Virus record (IMG/VR): IMGVR_UViG_3300022752_004384 | Span: 1 to 44,784 of that record | Source of the DNA: a virus | Length of the DNA: 44,784 nucleotides | Reading direction: 5' to 3' (one strand) | Part shown: in pieces, positions 1 through 7,065 of the stretch | How the letters are laid out: every line of letters starts with the position of its first letter | How positions within the stretch are numbered: the first letter of the stretch is position 1 | Translations under genes and position numbers: made by a program | The notes under the pieces: generated by a model | Seen by the model: only the letters and a program-made list of their open reading frames with translations | Told to the model about the DNA's origin: nothing | The model's database searches: none

Positions 1-90
1 AGGAAATCTGGGCTTAAATGTAATACTTTTGTGTTGTGGTCTTTGCGGTGTCCTACCCTTGCGTCCAGGACACTTTTCTCTCGGCTTCAT
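1..90 (-). CDS. Partial small ORF running off the window start
   Basis: An ATG at 90-88 opens a basic, Pro/Arg/Lys-rich frame (begins MKPREKCPGRKG) that stays open for 30 codons to base 1, so its C terminus lies outside the window. It starts 12 bases after the stop of the upstream 28-codon ORF. No convincing Shine-Dalgarno is visible and the product is not recognised. Confidence 0.3.
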   Translation of the reverse strand, partial: MKPREKCPGRKGRTPQRPQHKSITFKPRFP

Positions 91-101
91 ACAACAATTC
101 T

Positions 102-188
102 TTATTTTCTGCCCAAGTAATCTATTACAGTACCAAAAATACAAATACCTGTAATTAGGGTAAAATAAAACCCTATAGCTTCAATCAT
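102..188 (-). CDS. Tiny membrane peptide (28 aa)
   Basis: A 28-residue ORF whose ATG overlaps the stop of the upstream 59-residue gene as ATGA, with GGA just upstream as ribosome site. About 17 residues (FYFTLITGICIFGTVI) form one hydrophobic segment, followed by a short charged tail (DYLGRK), so a single-pass inner-membrane peptide is likely. Function unknown. The stop-start overlap is the main support that it is translated. Confidence 0.4.
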   Translation of the reverse strand: MIEAIGFYFTLITGICIFGTVIDYLGRK

Positions 189-364
189 GATCCTTCCTTT
201 TTAATTAAATTATAGTGCCTACGTATAATAGGTCCTGCTGGGAGATTTACTTCCCACGCACTCTCTGCTATCTCAGCACATTCTTCTGCTAATAATTCAG
301 CAAAAAATTCTATTTCTTCAGTTAATTCTATACCTGCTCGATCAGCAACTTTACGTATATTCAT
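185..364 (-). CDS. Small conserved-type phage protein (59 aa)
   Basis: A 59-residue acidic, helical protein. The segment FFAELLAEECAEIAESAW, followed by a basic tail, resembles a widespread group of very small T4-like marine phage proteins with an ECAEIAE-like helix; that is recognition by pattern only. Its stop overlaps the next start (ATGA), which suggests an operon of tiny genes. No function can be assigned. Confidence 0.5.
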   Translation of the reverse strand: MNIRKVADRAGIELTEEIEFFAELLAEECAEIAESAWEVNLPAGPIIRRHYNLIKKEGS

Positions 365-378
365 AATGCACTTTTATT

Positions 379-516
379 TCATTTGTAGAGTAGAGCGTTT
401 TGTATTCTACTATTTGTACTACTTCGCAGAGCTTGTTTGAAGATGCTTCTGTACTCAGCCGAAGGAATTATATTCCCCCCTTTTGCTACAAATTTATTTA
501 ATCTTCTTAAATACAT
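379..516 (-). CDS. Possible small basic protein (45 aa)
   Basis: An uninterrupted 45-codon frame starts at an ATG three bases from the divergent HemD-like start and ends 14 bases before the 59-residue ORF. The product is basic (MYLRRLNKFVAKGGN...). No clear ribosome site or promoter fits in the gap, so translation is uncertain. Confidence 0.3.
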   Translation of the reverse strand: MYLRRLNKFVAKGGNIIPSAEYRSIFKQALRSSTNSRIQNALLYK

Positions 517-519
517 AAC

Positions 520-1089
520 ATGGTCATACAGATTTTTACACAGATTAATGAACCTAAACTACCAAATGAATACTCTATTTGGATTCCCTGTTTGACAGTA
601 AACAGCATATTAAGTGTTTGTCCTATACAAACTGATAGCGTATTTATTACACACTCCAATGCTGTCTACTACTATGAGGGAACCCTACGCAACAAACACA
701 TATATTGTATAGGGCCTATCACAGAAAGTCAACTACGAATGGATGGATATACTGTAACACGTTTGGCCGATCGTGCTCGTGATGTAGTTCTGCCTGATGA
801 GCCCATAACTTGGCTACACGGTGATACTTATAAAAGAGACTTTAGCCTAGAACCCAATGTCCAAGCACAACAAACCTATGAGACTACGGTAGATTATACT
901 GCTGTACATCGTGCTATTCATTTACAGGCCAAATTTGTCTATATCTACAGTCCCAAAGTACTCAAGGCTTTTGAAGAAAGGATATCTGGCACATATTTAC
1001 ATTTGAATTGTACAGATAGTTGTAGCCCAAACAGCGAACTATGGCGAAGTATTACCAGGTTCTATCCAATAGACAATAAATACGAATAA
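520..1089 (+). CDS. Uroporphyrinogen-III synthase (HemD)-like protein
   Basis: A 189-residue protein whose motif order matches the two-lobed HemD fold. A strand and S-x-A-V element (SVFITHSNAV) lies at about 41-50. A GP-x-T-x-x-x-L-x-x-x-G element (IGPITESQLRMDG) follows at about 65-77. Then come a loop with HGD, a Y-x-x-x-V-x-Y linker near 120, and a second lobe strand with a Ser-Pro turn (VYIYSPKVLKAF) near 140-151. HemD cyclises hydroxymethylbilane to uroporphyrinogen III, the precursor of heme and sirohaem. The family is weakly conserved and usually near 240-260 residues, so this is a short version and the match is by eye. It converges on the heme oxygenase/bilin reductase block, which supports a tetrapyrrole role. 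Start chosen as the first in-frame ATG; no strong ribosome site. Confidence 0.45.
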   Translation: MVIQIFTQINEPKLPNEYSIWIPCLTVNSILSVCPIQTDSVFITHSNAVYYYEGTLRNKHIYCIGPITESQLRMDGYTVTRLADRARDVVLPDEPITWLHGDTYKRDFSLEPNVQAQQTYETTVDYTAVHRAIHLQAKFVYIYSPKVLKAFEERISGTYLHLNCTDSCSPNSELWRSITRFYPIDNKYE

Positions 1090-1093
1090 CATG

Positions 1094-1132
1094 CCCTAGG
1101 ACCGTTAGGGTTATGTGGCTCACCCCCGAGCC
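1094..1132 (+). other. Two short hairpins between two genes
   Basis: CCCTA (1094-1098) pairs with TAGGG (1106-1110), and GGCTC (1117-1121) pairs with GAGCC (1128-1132). They lie between the HemD-like gene and the next plus-strand gene. Neither has a T-run, so they look like leader or mRNA-processing structures rather than classical terminators. Confidence 0.35.
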
Positions 1133-1185
1133 TCAGCAAGGGACTCGCTACCCCTTTGTTGTAAATGGGGGCCTTAGGAGTCAAT

Positions 1186-1494
1186 ATGAAATTACTACTA
1201 GCGGGCCTCTTCTTACTACCCACTGTAGTATTGGCTCAACAAAACATTCCCCTTAATACCACTAACAAGCCTATAAGTTGTGGTGATGCCAAGGCCATAT
1301 TTGCCGAACTACAACGTGTAGGTGAAAATCCTGTATGGTATGGTAATGTGGAAGATCCAAAAAGTTTATTAAGTCTTTGGATCAGCAAAGAAAATAATAC
1401 TTGGACTGTGTTACAGAGTGGACAAACCAAAGCCTGTGTTATTGATGTGGGTGTAGGTAATGTATTTTCTGCTGATCTAGTGCAGGGCAAGTAG
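1186..1494 (+). CDS. Small secreted protein with signal peptide
   Basis: Begins MKLLLAGLFLLPTVVLAQQ, a typical Sec signal peptide with a cleavage site after VLA, leaving a mature domain of about 83 residues with two cysteines (SCGDAK and KACVID) that could form one disulphide. An in-frame ATG lies 21 bases upstream, but AGGAG sits 5 bases before the ATG at 1186, which decides this start. It probably acts in the host periplasm or envelope. Function unknown. It ends one base before the stop of the convergent 46-residue ORF. Confidence 0.65.
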   Translation: MKLLLAGLFLLPTVVLAQQNIPLNTTNKPISCGDAKAIFAELQRVGENPVWYGNVEDPKSLLSLWISKENNTWTVLQSGQTKACVIDVGVGNVFSADLVQGK

Positions 1495-1635
1495 TTATTT
1501 TTTACACATGGGTTTGATACCATTCATGGTAATACCCATCTTTTGCCAAGAGTCTATATCACCCATAAGGAAATAGGGTAAGTACCAAAATAGTAGAAAA
1601 TATTTGACTTGTACATCTAATAAGTTATTGATCAT
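1495..1635 (-). CDS. Small hydrophobic protein (46 aa) coupled to the 453-aa gene
   Basis: A 46-residue ORF whose ATG overlaps the stop of the upstream 453-residue gene (ATGA), so it is probably translated by coupling. The N-terminal half (VKYFLLFWYLPYFLMG) is aromatic and hydrophobic and could be a membrane segment; the C terminus is basic. It is the last gene of the heat-shock/bilin block. Function unknown. Confidence 0.5.
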   Translation of the reverse strand: MINNLLDVQVKYFLLFWYLPYFLMGDIDSWQKMGITMNGIKPMCKK

Positions 1636-2993
1636 TTTTTGTATCCAAAAGCAAGTTTGCCAATAACTTTAGTAGAAAAATAGTTTTTACCAGCCTCTAG
1701 CTTAAGGTTACCAGTGAATTGAGGAGGCCATATGGTTTGAAACCTTTTAACCTCCACTCCGTTATTTGTAGCTTGTGTGTAAAGATGTATCTGTAATAAA
1801 GGACTGCTATTTAAAAACGTTAAACAGGCTTTACTGAAGTTTGGTATTTCAGTATTCACATGGTTACATACCATTTTGGCCAATCCCGCTAGTGCGTGAT
1901 TTCCTATATTATATCCTGAAAGAAAATCAGTAACAGTCATGTTATTCATTAATTTTTGGATATTAGCGTACTGTTTACCTTTGGGCACTTGTGTTATGCC
2001 ATTTTTAATAGCTGTTAGTATGAATCTCGTATCATCTTCAGATAAGAACCCAAATTCCTGCCCTAATACAATAGGACCCATGATCATACTCTGTTGTCCT
2101 ATTACTTCCATTATATGAACTGTTTCAGGGAATTGTTCTAAAACAGCCTCTTGCCCAGTTCTACGTAATAGTTCAATACCATCTAATATATTTTTAGAAC
2201 TGGCTTTAGCTCCGTCATTGCCCTTACTGCTAATACCTATTCTAGCACCTTCAGCAGGTACCATATAACTATCCACAAGACCAGCATTTTTACCTATACT
2301 AAAGGCTATTCTACAACTATTCCAGGGTGCATCTTGTAGTAAAAATGCTCTTGCTTTTTCTGCATCCCCACCAATTAATCCCTGCCATAAGGCTATAGGT
2401 GCTATTATTTCACCTAAGTCATCTCTGATCGCAGGCTCCATTGCTTTATCTACAGCAAATACTGGTAATTTACCTTCCAACAACATGTTCATACCATTCA
2501 CCAGTGAAGGATCTGTTAATTTTAAACTGCCTATAAGTTGCTCTGGACTTTCAAATGGTTGAGATAAGTCTAATAGGTCTGATGGTTTTAGGCCTGATCT
2601 AGCCTTTTGACTGGATTTTATTGCTAGTTGATAGCCTGGAAGTTCATTCTTCCATTTACCTCCCATGTTATGAAGAATTTCTTTGAAATACTTGCCAAAA
2701 TAAACTTCTTCATTTGTTTCTGGATCTCGCATGGTCACTACAGCAAATGCTAGTACTCCTTTGGTGGGAGTATTGATCCATTGTATATTAGGATATGTTT
2801 GATTGACTTGATCTACGTTTTTTTGAAAAATAATGGGATTCGGATATTGTCCTTTAGGAGTAGGAAATGTTTCAGCCTTGACAAATTCTAATTTTTTATT
2901 AGGGTCTTGTGTGCTGTGAAAGGGATCTCCAGGATTCCTAAATAGTATACCTCTCGAGGACTCTGGAATCGTTCTAAACTCTCTAAATCGCAT
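1632..2993 (-). CDS. Conserved T4-like phage protein of unknown function (453 aa)
   Basis: A 453-residue soluble protein with the MRFREF start common in marine T4-like phage proteins. It has no signal peptide or membrane segment. A stretch near 245-265 (ARIGISSKGNDGAKASSKN) and an acidic EIIAPIALWQG near 195-205 recall nuclease-like folds, but no complete PD-(D/E)XK motif is visible and I assign no activity. It follows the bilin reductase by 10 bases, so it may be co-transcribed with the bilin genes. A late-promoter-like motif lies directly before the ATG. Confidence 0.55.
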   Translation of the reverse strand: MRFREFRTIPESSRGILFRNPGDPFHSTQDPNKKLEFVKAETFPTPKGQYPNPIIFQKNVDQVNQTYPNIQWINTPTKGVLAFAVVTMRDPETNEEVYFGKYFKEILHNMGGKWKNELPGYQLAIKSSQKARSGLKPSDLLDLSQPFESPEQLIGSLKLTDPSLVNGMNMLLEGKLPVFAVDKAMEPAIRDDLGEIIAPIALWQGLIGGDAEKARAFLLQDAPWNSCRIAFSIGKNAGLVDSYMVPAEGARIGISSKGNDGAKASSKNILDGIELLRRTGQEAVLEQFPETVHIMEVIGQQSMIMGPIVLGQEFGFLSEDDTRFILTAIKNGITQVPKGKQYANIQKLMNNMTVTDFLSGYNIGNHALAGLAKMVCNHVNTEIPNFSKACLTFLNSSPLLQIHLYTQATNNGVEVKRFQTIWPPQFTGNLKLEAGKNYFSTKVIGKLAFGYKK

Positions 2994-2994
2994 A

Positions 2995-3013
2995 GTTAAG
3001 TATTTACCTTAAC
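2995..3013 (-). promoter_or_regulatory. Late-promoter-like GTAAATAC inside an inverted repeat
   Basis: GTTAAG and CTTAAC flank GTAAATA on the minus strand, directly before the 453-residue gene. The motif resembles the phage late -10 box (ATAAATA). It ends only seven bases before the ATG, so a transcript starting here would be nearly leaderless. Confidence 0.35.
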
Positions 3014-3684
3014 TCTGGGAACAAACACTCCTGGATGAAAACCCTTACATCTTCCTCGTTTAGCCCCAAACTGGTCATCACCTTAGGCGTGTGAGGATTC
3101 ATTTTTTGGTTGTGTGCGTAGAAATTCTGTGCCTCTCTACTATCGCCCTGTCCATTAGTTTCACCCACATTAGCCAGATAGTGCTCTACTCCACTACGAG
3201 CCATAGCAAAAATTTGATCTAGTTCGTGTTCGTCCTGTACATTTCCAGCAGCCACCATACTCTTACTGAATATACGCTGTGCCCAATCTGGGAGTGCTCT
3301 TTCCTTGCGCCACTCCATCTTATTAACTTCGTGCTCAAACCACTCTAACATAGGATGATCTCGTCTAGTAGTTGGGCTGAAGTCATAAAAACAGCCGGTG
3401 ATTTTATTCTTACCGGCTATTACATCAAAACCAAATATGGGGGCTGGGTTATGTGTATGTGGGAATACGCAACAATGCATCATCCACAAACCTTTTTTCT
3501 CTCTGGCATCTACTACATCTACGTGAGCACGACGATAGTTTTTGCTAGTCCAAACACGGTTGACCCAACCTGGTTGGTTAAATCTATCCATGCCTTCTTC
3601 AAATACTTCTGTGCCAGTACGAGTGAAATTATCTTCTAATAAATGCTGTACATTGATTAGACTATCCCAAACCTTACTCTCCAT
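3004..3684 (-). CDS. Ferredoxin-dependent bilin reductase (PebS/PcyX/PcyA family)
   Basis: A 226-residue protein of the usual family size (about 230). Core signatures are RRAHVDVVDAR (51-61), LWMMHCCVFP (66-75), PIFGFDVIAG (82-91) and CFYDFSPT (98-105), then a C-terminal LFPEL. His70 and Asp87 occupy the positions of PcyA His88 and Asp105, with the same 17-residue spacing. The family reduces biliverdin IXalpha to phytobilins (phycoerythrobilin, phycocyanobilin) with electrons from ferredoxin. The usual NDKT motif near the C terminus reads NPHT (196-199), so the second catalytic Asp of PebS (Asp206) seems to be absent. The gene overlaps the heme oxygenase gene by 11 bases, so enzyme and substrate supplier are co-translated. 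The exact bilin product cannot be read from the sequence. Confidence 0.88.
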   Translation of the reverse strand: MESKVWDSLINVQHLLEDNFTRTGTEVFEEGMDRFNQPGWVNRVWTSKNYRRAHVDVVDAREKKGLWMMHCCVFPHTHNPAPIFGFDVIAGKNKITGCFYDFSPTTRRDHPMLEWFEHEVNKMEWRKERALPDWAQRIFSKSMVAAGNVQDEHELDQIFAMARSGVEHYLANVGETNGQGDSREAQNFYAHNQKMNPHTPKVMTSLGLNEEDVRVFIQECLFPELR

Positions 3685-4219
3685 TGTATAAATCCCTCAT
3701 CATCTTAATGGCCCATTCGAAGGCCACACGAGCCTCATCACCTAGGTCGTCTGTTAGTGTGATGCGAATAGCTGTCTTCATAGCATCAGCGTTCTCGAAA
3801 TCATAGAACTTGCCTTGGCTGATATGTGCCACTTGTTTTTTAATGATCTGGCCTCCGAAAAGATCGCCCATATGGCGACAATATAGATGTGCCTTGATAA
3901 GGTGCTTGCGGAATTCATCATTGCCCAATTTATTTAGGTATGCCTGATACTCCAAAGTCGCTGGAGTTAGATAACAATAACTACCATCATCTAGTTCTTG
4001 GAAGTCAGCATAGATTGCCTTGAGGCGTGGTAGATTTGGCATGCTCACAAGGAAACCTTGGCGTTGGCAATACCATTCTATGGGATCATAGATCGCCAGT
4101 AGATTATACAGATAGTTTCTGTAGTCTTCTTTCTTGATTTTGCCACTTAGTAACATTTTGGCAAATTTAGTTGTTTCTGCCTCATGGTGTAGGTCTTTGG
4201 TTATTTCTCTTAAACTCAT
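3674..4219 (-). CDS. ho1: Heme oxygenase
   Basis: A 181-residue all-helical enzyme. The proximal helix has the family pattern LHHEAE (10-15) with His11 as probable heme ligand, and the distal helix has GDLFGGQ (118-124), equivalent to GDLSGGQ of HO-1 with the catalytic Asp (119). It cleaves heme to biliverdin IXalpha, CO and ferrous iron in the cytoplasm, using ferredoxin or another reductant. Its length is that of compact phage and bacterial forms, without a membrane anchor. The start overlaps the clpS stop (ATGA) and the stop overlaps the bilin reductase start, giving one coupled unit. Confidence 0.92.
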   Translation of the reverse strand: MSLREITKDLHHEAETTKFAKMLLSGKIKKEDYRNYLYNLLAIYDPIEWYCQRQGFLVSMPNLPRLKAIYADFQELDDGSYCYLTPATLEYQAYLNKLGNDEFRKHLIKAHLYCRHMGDLFGGQIIKKQVAHISQGKFYDFENADAMKTAIRITLTDDLGDEARVAFEWAIKMMRDLYNGE

Positions 4220-4545
4220 TCTTCCTCCAGTTTGATTTGTAACGGAAATCCATTAGCCCTTGCCAAATTAGTAGTTTCTACTGCCTTAATTTCCGCGATC
4301 TCAAAACTATATGTACCTGCGATACCACTTCCAGACTCATGAATTTGGAGTGTAATATGTTGTGCAGTTTCTGGAGTATGTTTAAAGATTTCAATTAGGA
4401 TACTGATCACAAATTCCATTGGAGTATGATCATCATTTAAAAAAATTACATGCCATTTTTTTGGTTCTTTTACCTCAATTTTAACTTTTTCATTGAGTTG
4501 TATATCAGTAGTGACTTCTGTTGTAGACACTGTATCGACAATCAT
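4216..4545 (-). CDS. clpS: ClpS-type N-degron adaptor for ClpAP
   Basis: About 109 residues: a flexible N-terminal tail of about 30 residues, then the ClpS core with WHVIFLNDDHTPMEFV (the NDD..P substrate pocket), HESGSGIAG and YSFEIAEIKA, and a C-terminal PLQIKLEEE. ClpS docks on the ClpA N-domain and delivers proteins with bulky hydrophobic N termini for degradation. No ClpA or ClpP is seen here, so it would act on host protease. An ATG four codons upstream exists, but GGAG lies 6 bases before the ATG at 4545, favouring this start. It sits between hsp20 and the heme oxygenase gene. Confidence 0.88.
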   Translation of the reverse strand: MIVDTVSTTEVTTDIQLNEKVKIEVKEPKKWHVIFLNDDHTPMEFVISILIEIFKHTPETAQHITLQIHESGSGIAGTYSFEIAEIKAVETTNLARANGFPLQIKLEEE

Positions 4546-4564
4546 ATTAAACTCCATTATAAGT

Positions 4565-4582
4565 GGGGGAGTTACCTCCCCC
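4565..4582 (-). terminator. GC-rich hairpin between hsp20 and clpS
   Basis: A perfect 7-bp stem, GGGGGAG with CTCCCCC, around a 4-base loop. It lies just after the hsp20 stop and before clpS. The downstream T-run on the minus strand is weak (ACTTATAA), so it may be an attenuator or mRNA-end stabiliser that lets some transcription through to clpS. Confidence 0.55.
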
Positions 4583-4588
4583 TGTTAG

Positions 4589-5026
4589 TTAGGCTTGGTT
4601 AATTTGAATCTTCCTTGGCAGCAGGGCCTCAGGAACAATTCGTTCAATCACTACAGTAAGCAAACCATTTTTGAGATCAGCATTTTTTACTTCCATATGT
4701 TCTGAAAGAGCAAATGTTCTCTCAAAACTACGATATGCTAATCCTCTGTGAAGATATTCTATTTCCTCACTGGTTTCTACAGCTTTCTTTTCACCAGTAA
4801 TAATCAACTGATCCTGATCTATACTTACATCAATTTCATCTCTACTAAAACCTGCAACTGCCAGCGTAATAGTATAGATATCACCCTTGCGTTCTAGGTT
4901 ATAGGGAGGATAGTTATTATTGGCCATACTGTTCCCCCAACTACGTTCCATAGTGTTAAAAATACGATCAAAACCAATCAATGCTCTGTTTAGAGCCGCT
5001 GTATCCATTCTAGCTAATTGTGTCAT
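4589..5026 (-). CDS. hsp20: Small heat-shock protein (Hsp20/IbpA type)
   Basis: 145 residues with the alpha-crystallin domain: YNLERKGDIYTITLAVAGF (42-60), the acidic EIDVSIDQDQLIITGEK strand pair, LHRGLAYRSFERTFAL, and the conserved NGLLTVVIER, followed by a short C-terminal PRKIQ (I-x-I-like) tail. It holds unfolding proteins for refolding by DnaK, encoded directly upstream. AAGGAG lies 7 bases before the ATG. The 97-base leader holds overlapping early and late promoter motifs and a hairpin. Confidence 0.9.
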   Translation of the reverse strand: MTQLARMDTAALNRALIGFDRIFNTMERSWGNSMANNNYPPYNLERKGDIYTITLAVAGFSRDEIDVSIDQDQLIITGEKKAVETSEEIEYLHRGLAYRSFERTFALSEHMEVKNADLKNGLLTVVIERIVPEALLPRKIQINQA

Positions 5027-5056
5027 TTTATTTCTCCTTGTTAAGCAAGATTAAAA

Positions 5057-5081
5057 TAGTGGCCTCACCTGAGCACCACTA
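5057..5081 (-). other. 5'-leader hairpin of hsp20
   Basis: TAGTGG pairs with CCACTA across a 13-base loop, 3 bases downstream of the late -10 motif. The dnaK leader has an equivalent hairpin with AATGGT/ACCATT, and both leaders share CTTGCTTAA before the ribosome site. Confidence 0.45.
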
Positions 5082-5083
5082 GG

Positions 5084-5118
5084 TTATTTATGTTAGCACT
5101 TAAACATTTAAGTGTCAA
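5084..5118 (-). promoter_or_regulatory. Overlapping early and late promoters with palindromic operator, hsp20
   Basis: Minus strand: TTGACA (5118-5113), a 17-base spacer and TAACAT (5095-5090) form a sigma70-type promoter. It is followed at once by a late box, CATAAATAA (5092-5084). The spacer carries a perfect inverted repeat, CACTTAAA-TG-TTTAAGTG (5114-5097), running into the -35 box, where a repressor could bind. Confidence 0.5.
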
Positions 5119-5122
5119 CATA

Positions 5123-7000
5123 TTAGGCTGCATCCTTTACCTCTTTAAAATCAACATCAGTAATATCTTTGTCCTTTTGTTGACTTTGTGCTTCCTTAGC
5201 CTTATAGATAGGTTGAATAGCAGCCATCAAGTCACTCAACTTTTGAGTGATTGATTCTTTTGTGCCTGTGGCAGTTTCTGTTATAACAGATTCAATACTT
5301 TTTTCTATCATTTCTTTTTCACTGGCACTTAACTTATCTTCAACTTCTTTTAGATCCTTACGCACATTGTGAATTTGACTATCTACAGTGTTACGCATAT
5401 CTACAATTTCACGTTGCTTACGATCTTCCTCAGCATTGGCCTCAGCTTCACGAATCATCTTTTCAATTTGATCCTTACTTAGTCCTCCATCTGATTTAAT
5501 AGTAATTTTATTCTCTTTGCCTGTGGTCTTATCTTTGGCACTGATTTTCATAATGCCATTAGCATCCACATCAAAAGTTACTTCAATTTGTGGCATACCT
5601 CTGGGCTGTGGCATAATACCTTCTAGGTTAAATTCCCCTAGTAGTTTATTATCCTTTACAAACTCACGTTCACCTTGAAATACCTTAATAGTAACAGCAG
5701 GTTGATTATCCTCTGCTGTACTAAATGTTTGACTAGCCTTGGTTGGGATAGTAGTATTCTTTTGGATGATTTTGGTCATTACACCGCCCAATGTTTCAAT
5801 ACCCAAACTTAATGGTGTTACGTCTAATAGTAATACATCATTACGCTCACCACTGAGAACAGCACCTTGTATAGCTGCACCAACTGCCACTGCTTCATCT
5901 GGATTTACATCCTTACGTGGAGCTTTACCAAATAATTTCTCAACTGCTTCCTGTACTTTAGGCATACGTGTCATACCACCAACTAGGATGATTTCATCAA
6001 TGTCAGCTGGAGTAACTCCTGCATCTTTCATTGCAGTGCGACACGGATCAATACTACGCTGAATTAGATCTTCTACTAGACTTTCTAATTTGGCCTTTGT
6101 AATCTTTATGTTTAAATGTTTAGGTCCTGATGTATCGGCTGTTATATATGGTAAATTTACATCAGTCTGTTGACTACTACTCAACTCAATTTTAGCCTTT
6201 TCAGCAGCCTCTTTTAGTCTTTGTAGAGCTAATACATCTTTGGTAAGATCCAATCCTTGATCTAGTTTAAACTGATCTACAAGATAATCCATAATACGTT
6301 GATCAAAGTCTTCACCGCCTAGGAACGTATCACCATTAGTGCTTAGTACTTCAATTTGCTTGTCGTTGCCTACATTGGCAATTTCAATAATACTGATATC
6401 AAAAGTACCACCACCTAGGTCATATACTGCTACCTTACGATCCTGCTTATCTGTTTTATCGACGCCGTAAGCCAACGCGGCAGCAGTAGGTTCATTAATG
6501 ATACGAAGAACTTCAAGGCCAGCAATACGACCAGCATCTTTAGTAGCTTGACGCTGACTATCATTAAAATAGGCCGGAACAGTAATAACAGCTTGAGTAA
6601 CTTCATAGCCTAAATAATCTTCAGCAGTCTTTTTCATTTTACGCAGTACTTCTGCACTGATCTGAGGAGGTGCTAGTTCCTTACCCTGTGCCCTCACCCA
6701 AGCATCACCACTTGAATTTTCAATGATATCATAGGGCATTAGGTCTAAGTCTTTTTGTACAGCCTCTTCTTTATACTTACGCCCAATTAGACGTTTGGCT
6801 GCATAGATTGTATTTTTTGGGTTTGTAACAGCTTGACGTTTGGCACTGGCACCTACAAGAATTTCTTCATTAGTGTAGGCTACAATACTAGGAGTAGTAC
6901 GTGCTCCTTCGCTGTTTTCTATTACACGGGAATTGCCGCTTTCAATTATAGCGACACAACTGTTAGTAGTACCGAGATCGATACCGATTACCTTACTCAT
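5123..7000 (-). CDS. dnaK: Chaperone DnaK (Hsp70)
   Basis: A complete 625-residue Hsp70 (typical 610-640). Visible are the N-terminal phosphate loop [13 protein letters not shown], the second phosphate motif [11 protein letters not shown] near 194-204, the adenosine motif [10 protein letters not shown] near 338-347, the linker [14 protein letters not shown], the substrate-binding domain with [13 protein letters not shown], a helical lid and a C-terminal [11 protein letters not shown] tail. No DnaJ or GrpE gene is visible nearby, so it presumably uses host co-chaperones. AAGGAG precedes the ATG. The intact length and motifs argue for selection for function in the phage; folding virion proteins or the tetrapyrrole enzymes are inferred uses. 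Confidence 0.97.
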   Translation of the reverse strand: MSKVIGIDLGTTNSCVAIIESGNSRVIENSEGARTTPSIVAYTNEEILVGASAKRQAVTNPKNTIYAAKRLIGRKYKEEAVQKDLDLMPYDIIENSSGDAWVRAQGKELAPPQISAEVLRKMKKTAEDYLGYEVTQAVITVPAYFNDSQRQATKDAGRIAGLEVLRIINEPTAAALAYGVDKTDKQDRKVAVYDLGGGTFDISIIEIANVGNDKQIEVLSTNGDTFLGGEDFDQRIMDYLVDQFKLDQGLDLTKDVLALQRLKEAAEKAKIELSSSQQTDVNLPYITADTSGPKHLNIKITKAKLESLVEDLIQRSIDPCRTAMKDAGVTPADIDEIILVGGMTRMPKVQEAVEKLFGKAPRKDVNPDEAVAVGAAIQGAVLSGERNDVLLLDVTPLSLGIETLGGVMTKIIQKNTTIPTKASQTFSTAEDNQPAVTIKVFQGEREFVKDNKLLGEFNLEGIMPQPRGMPQIEVTFDVDANGIMKISAKDKTTGKENKITIKSDGGLSKDQIEKMIREAEANAEEDRKQREIVDMRNTVDSQIHNVRKDLKEVEDKLSASEKEMIEKSIESVITETATGTKESITQKLSDLMAAIQPIYKAKEAQSQQKDKDITDVDFKEVKDAA

Positions 7001-7030
7001 ATTGTTATCTCCTTAAATTAAGCAAGAATT

Positions 7031-7053
7031 AATGGTCTTGGTTAAGCACCATT
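7031..7053 (-). other. 5'-leader hairpin of dnaK
   Basis: AATGGT pairs with ACCATT across 11 bases, starting 2 bases after the late -10 box. The position matches the hsp20 leader hairpin, which suggests a shared mRNA-stabilising or regulatory leader. Confidence 0.4.
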
Positions 7054-7054
7054 C

Positions 7055-7063
7055 TTATTTATA
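7055..7063 (-). promoter_or_regulatory. T4-type late promoter, dnaK
   Basis: TATAAATAA on the minus strand exactly contains the T4 late consensus TATAAATA (recognised through gp55-type sigma). It lies 55 bases before the dnaK ATG and just after the exonuclease stop. Confidence 0.6.
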
Positions 7064-7065
7064 CA

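Noticed and set aside
2205-2260. The SSKGNDGAKAS segment of the 453-residue protein as a nuclease active site
   Set aside because: No complete acidic triad with an E/D-x-K could be placed, so no enzymatic call was made.
5097-5114. Palindrome after dnaK as a terminator
   Set aside because: It has no following T-run and forms the spacer of a good promoter, so an operator is preferred.
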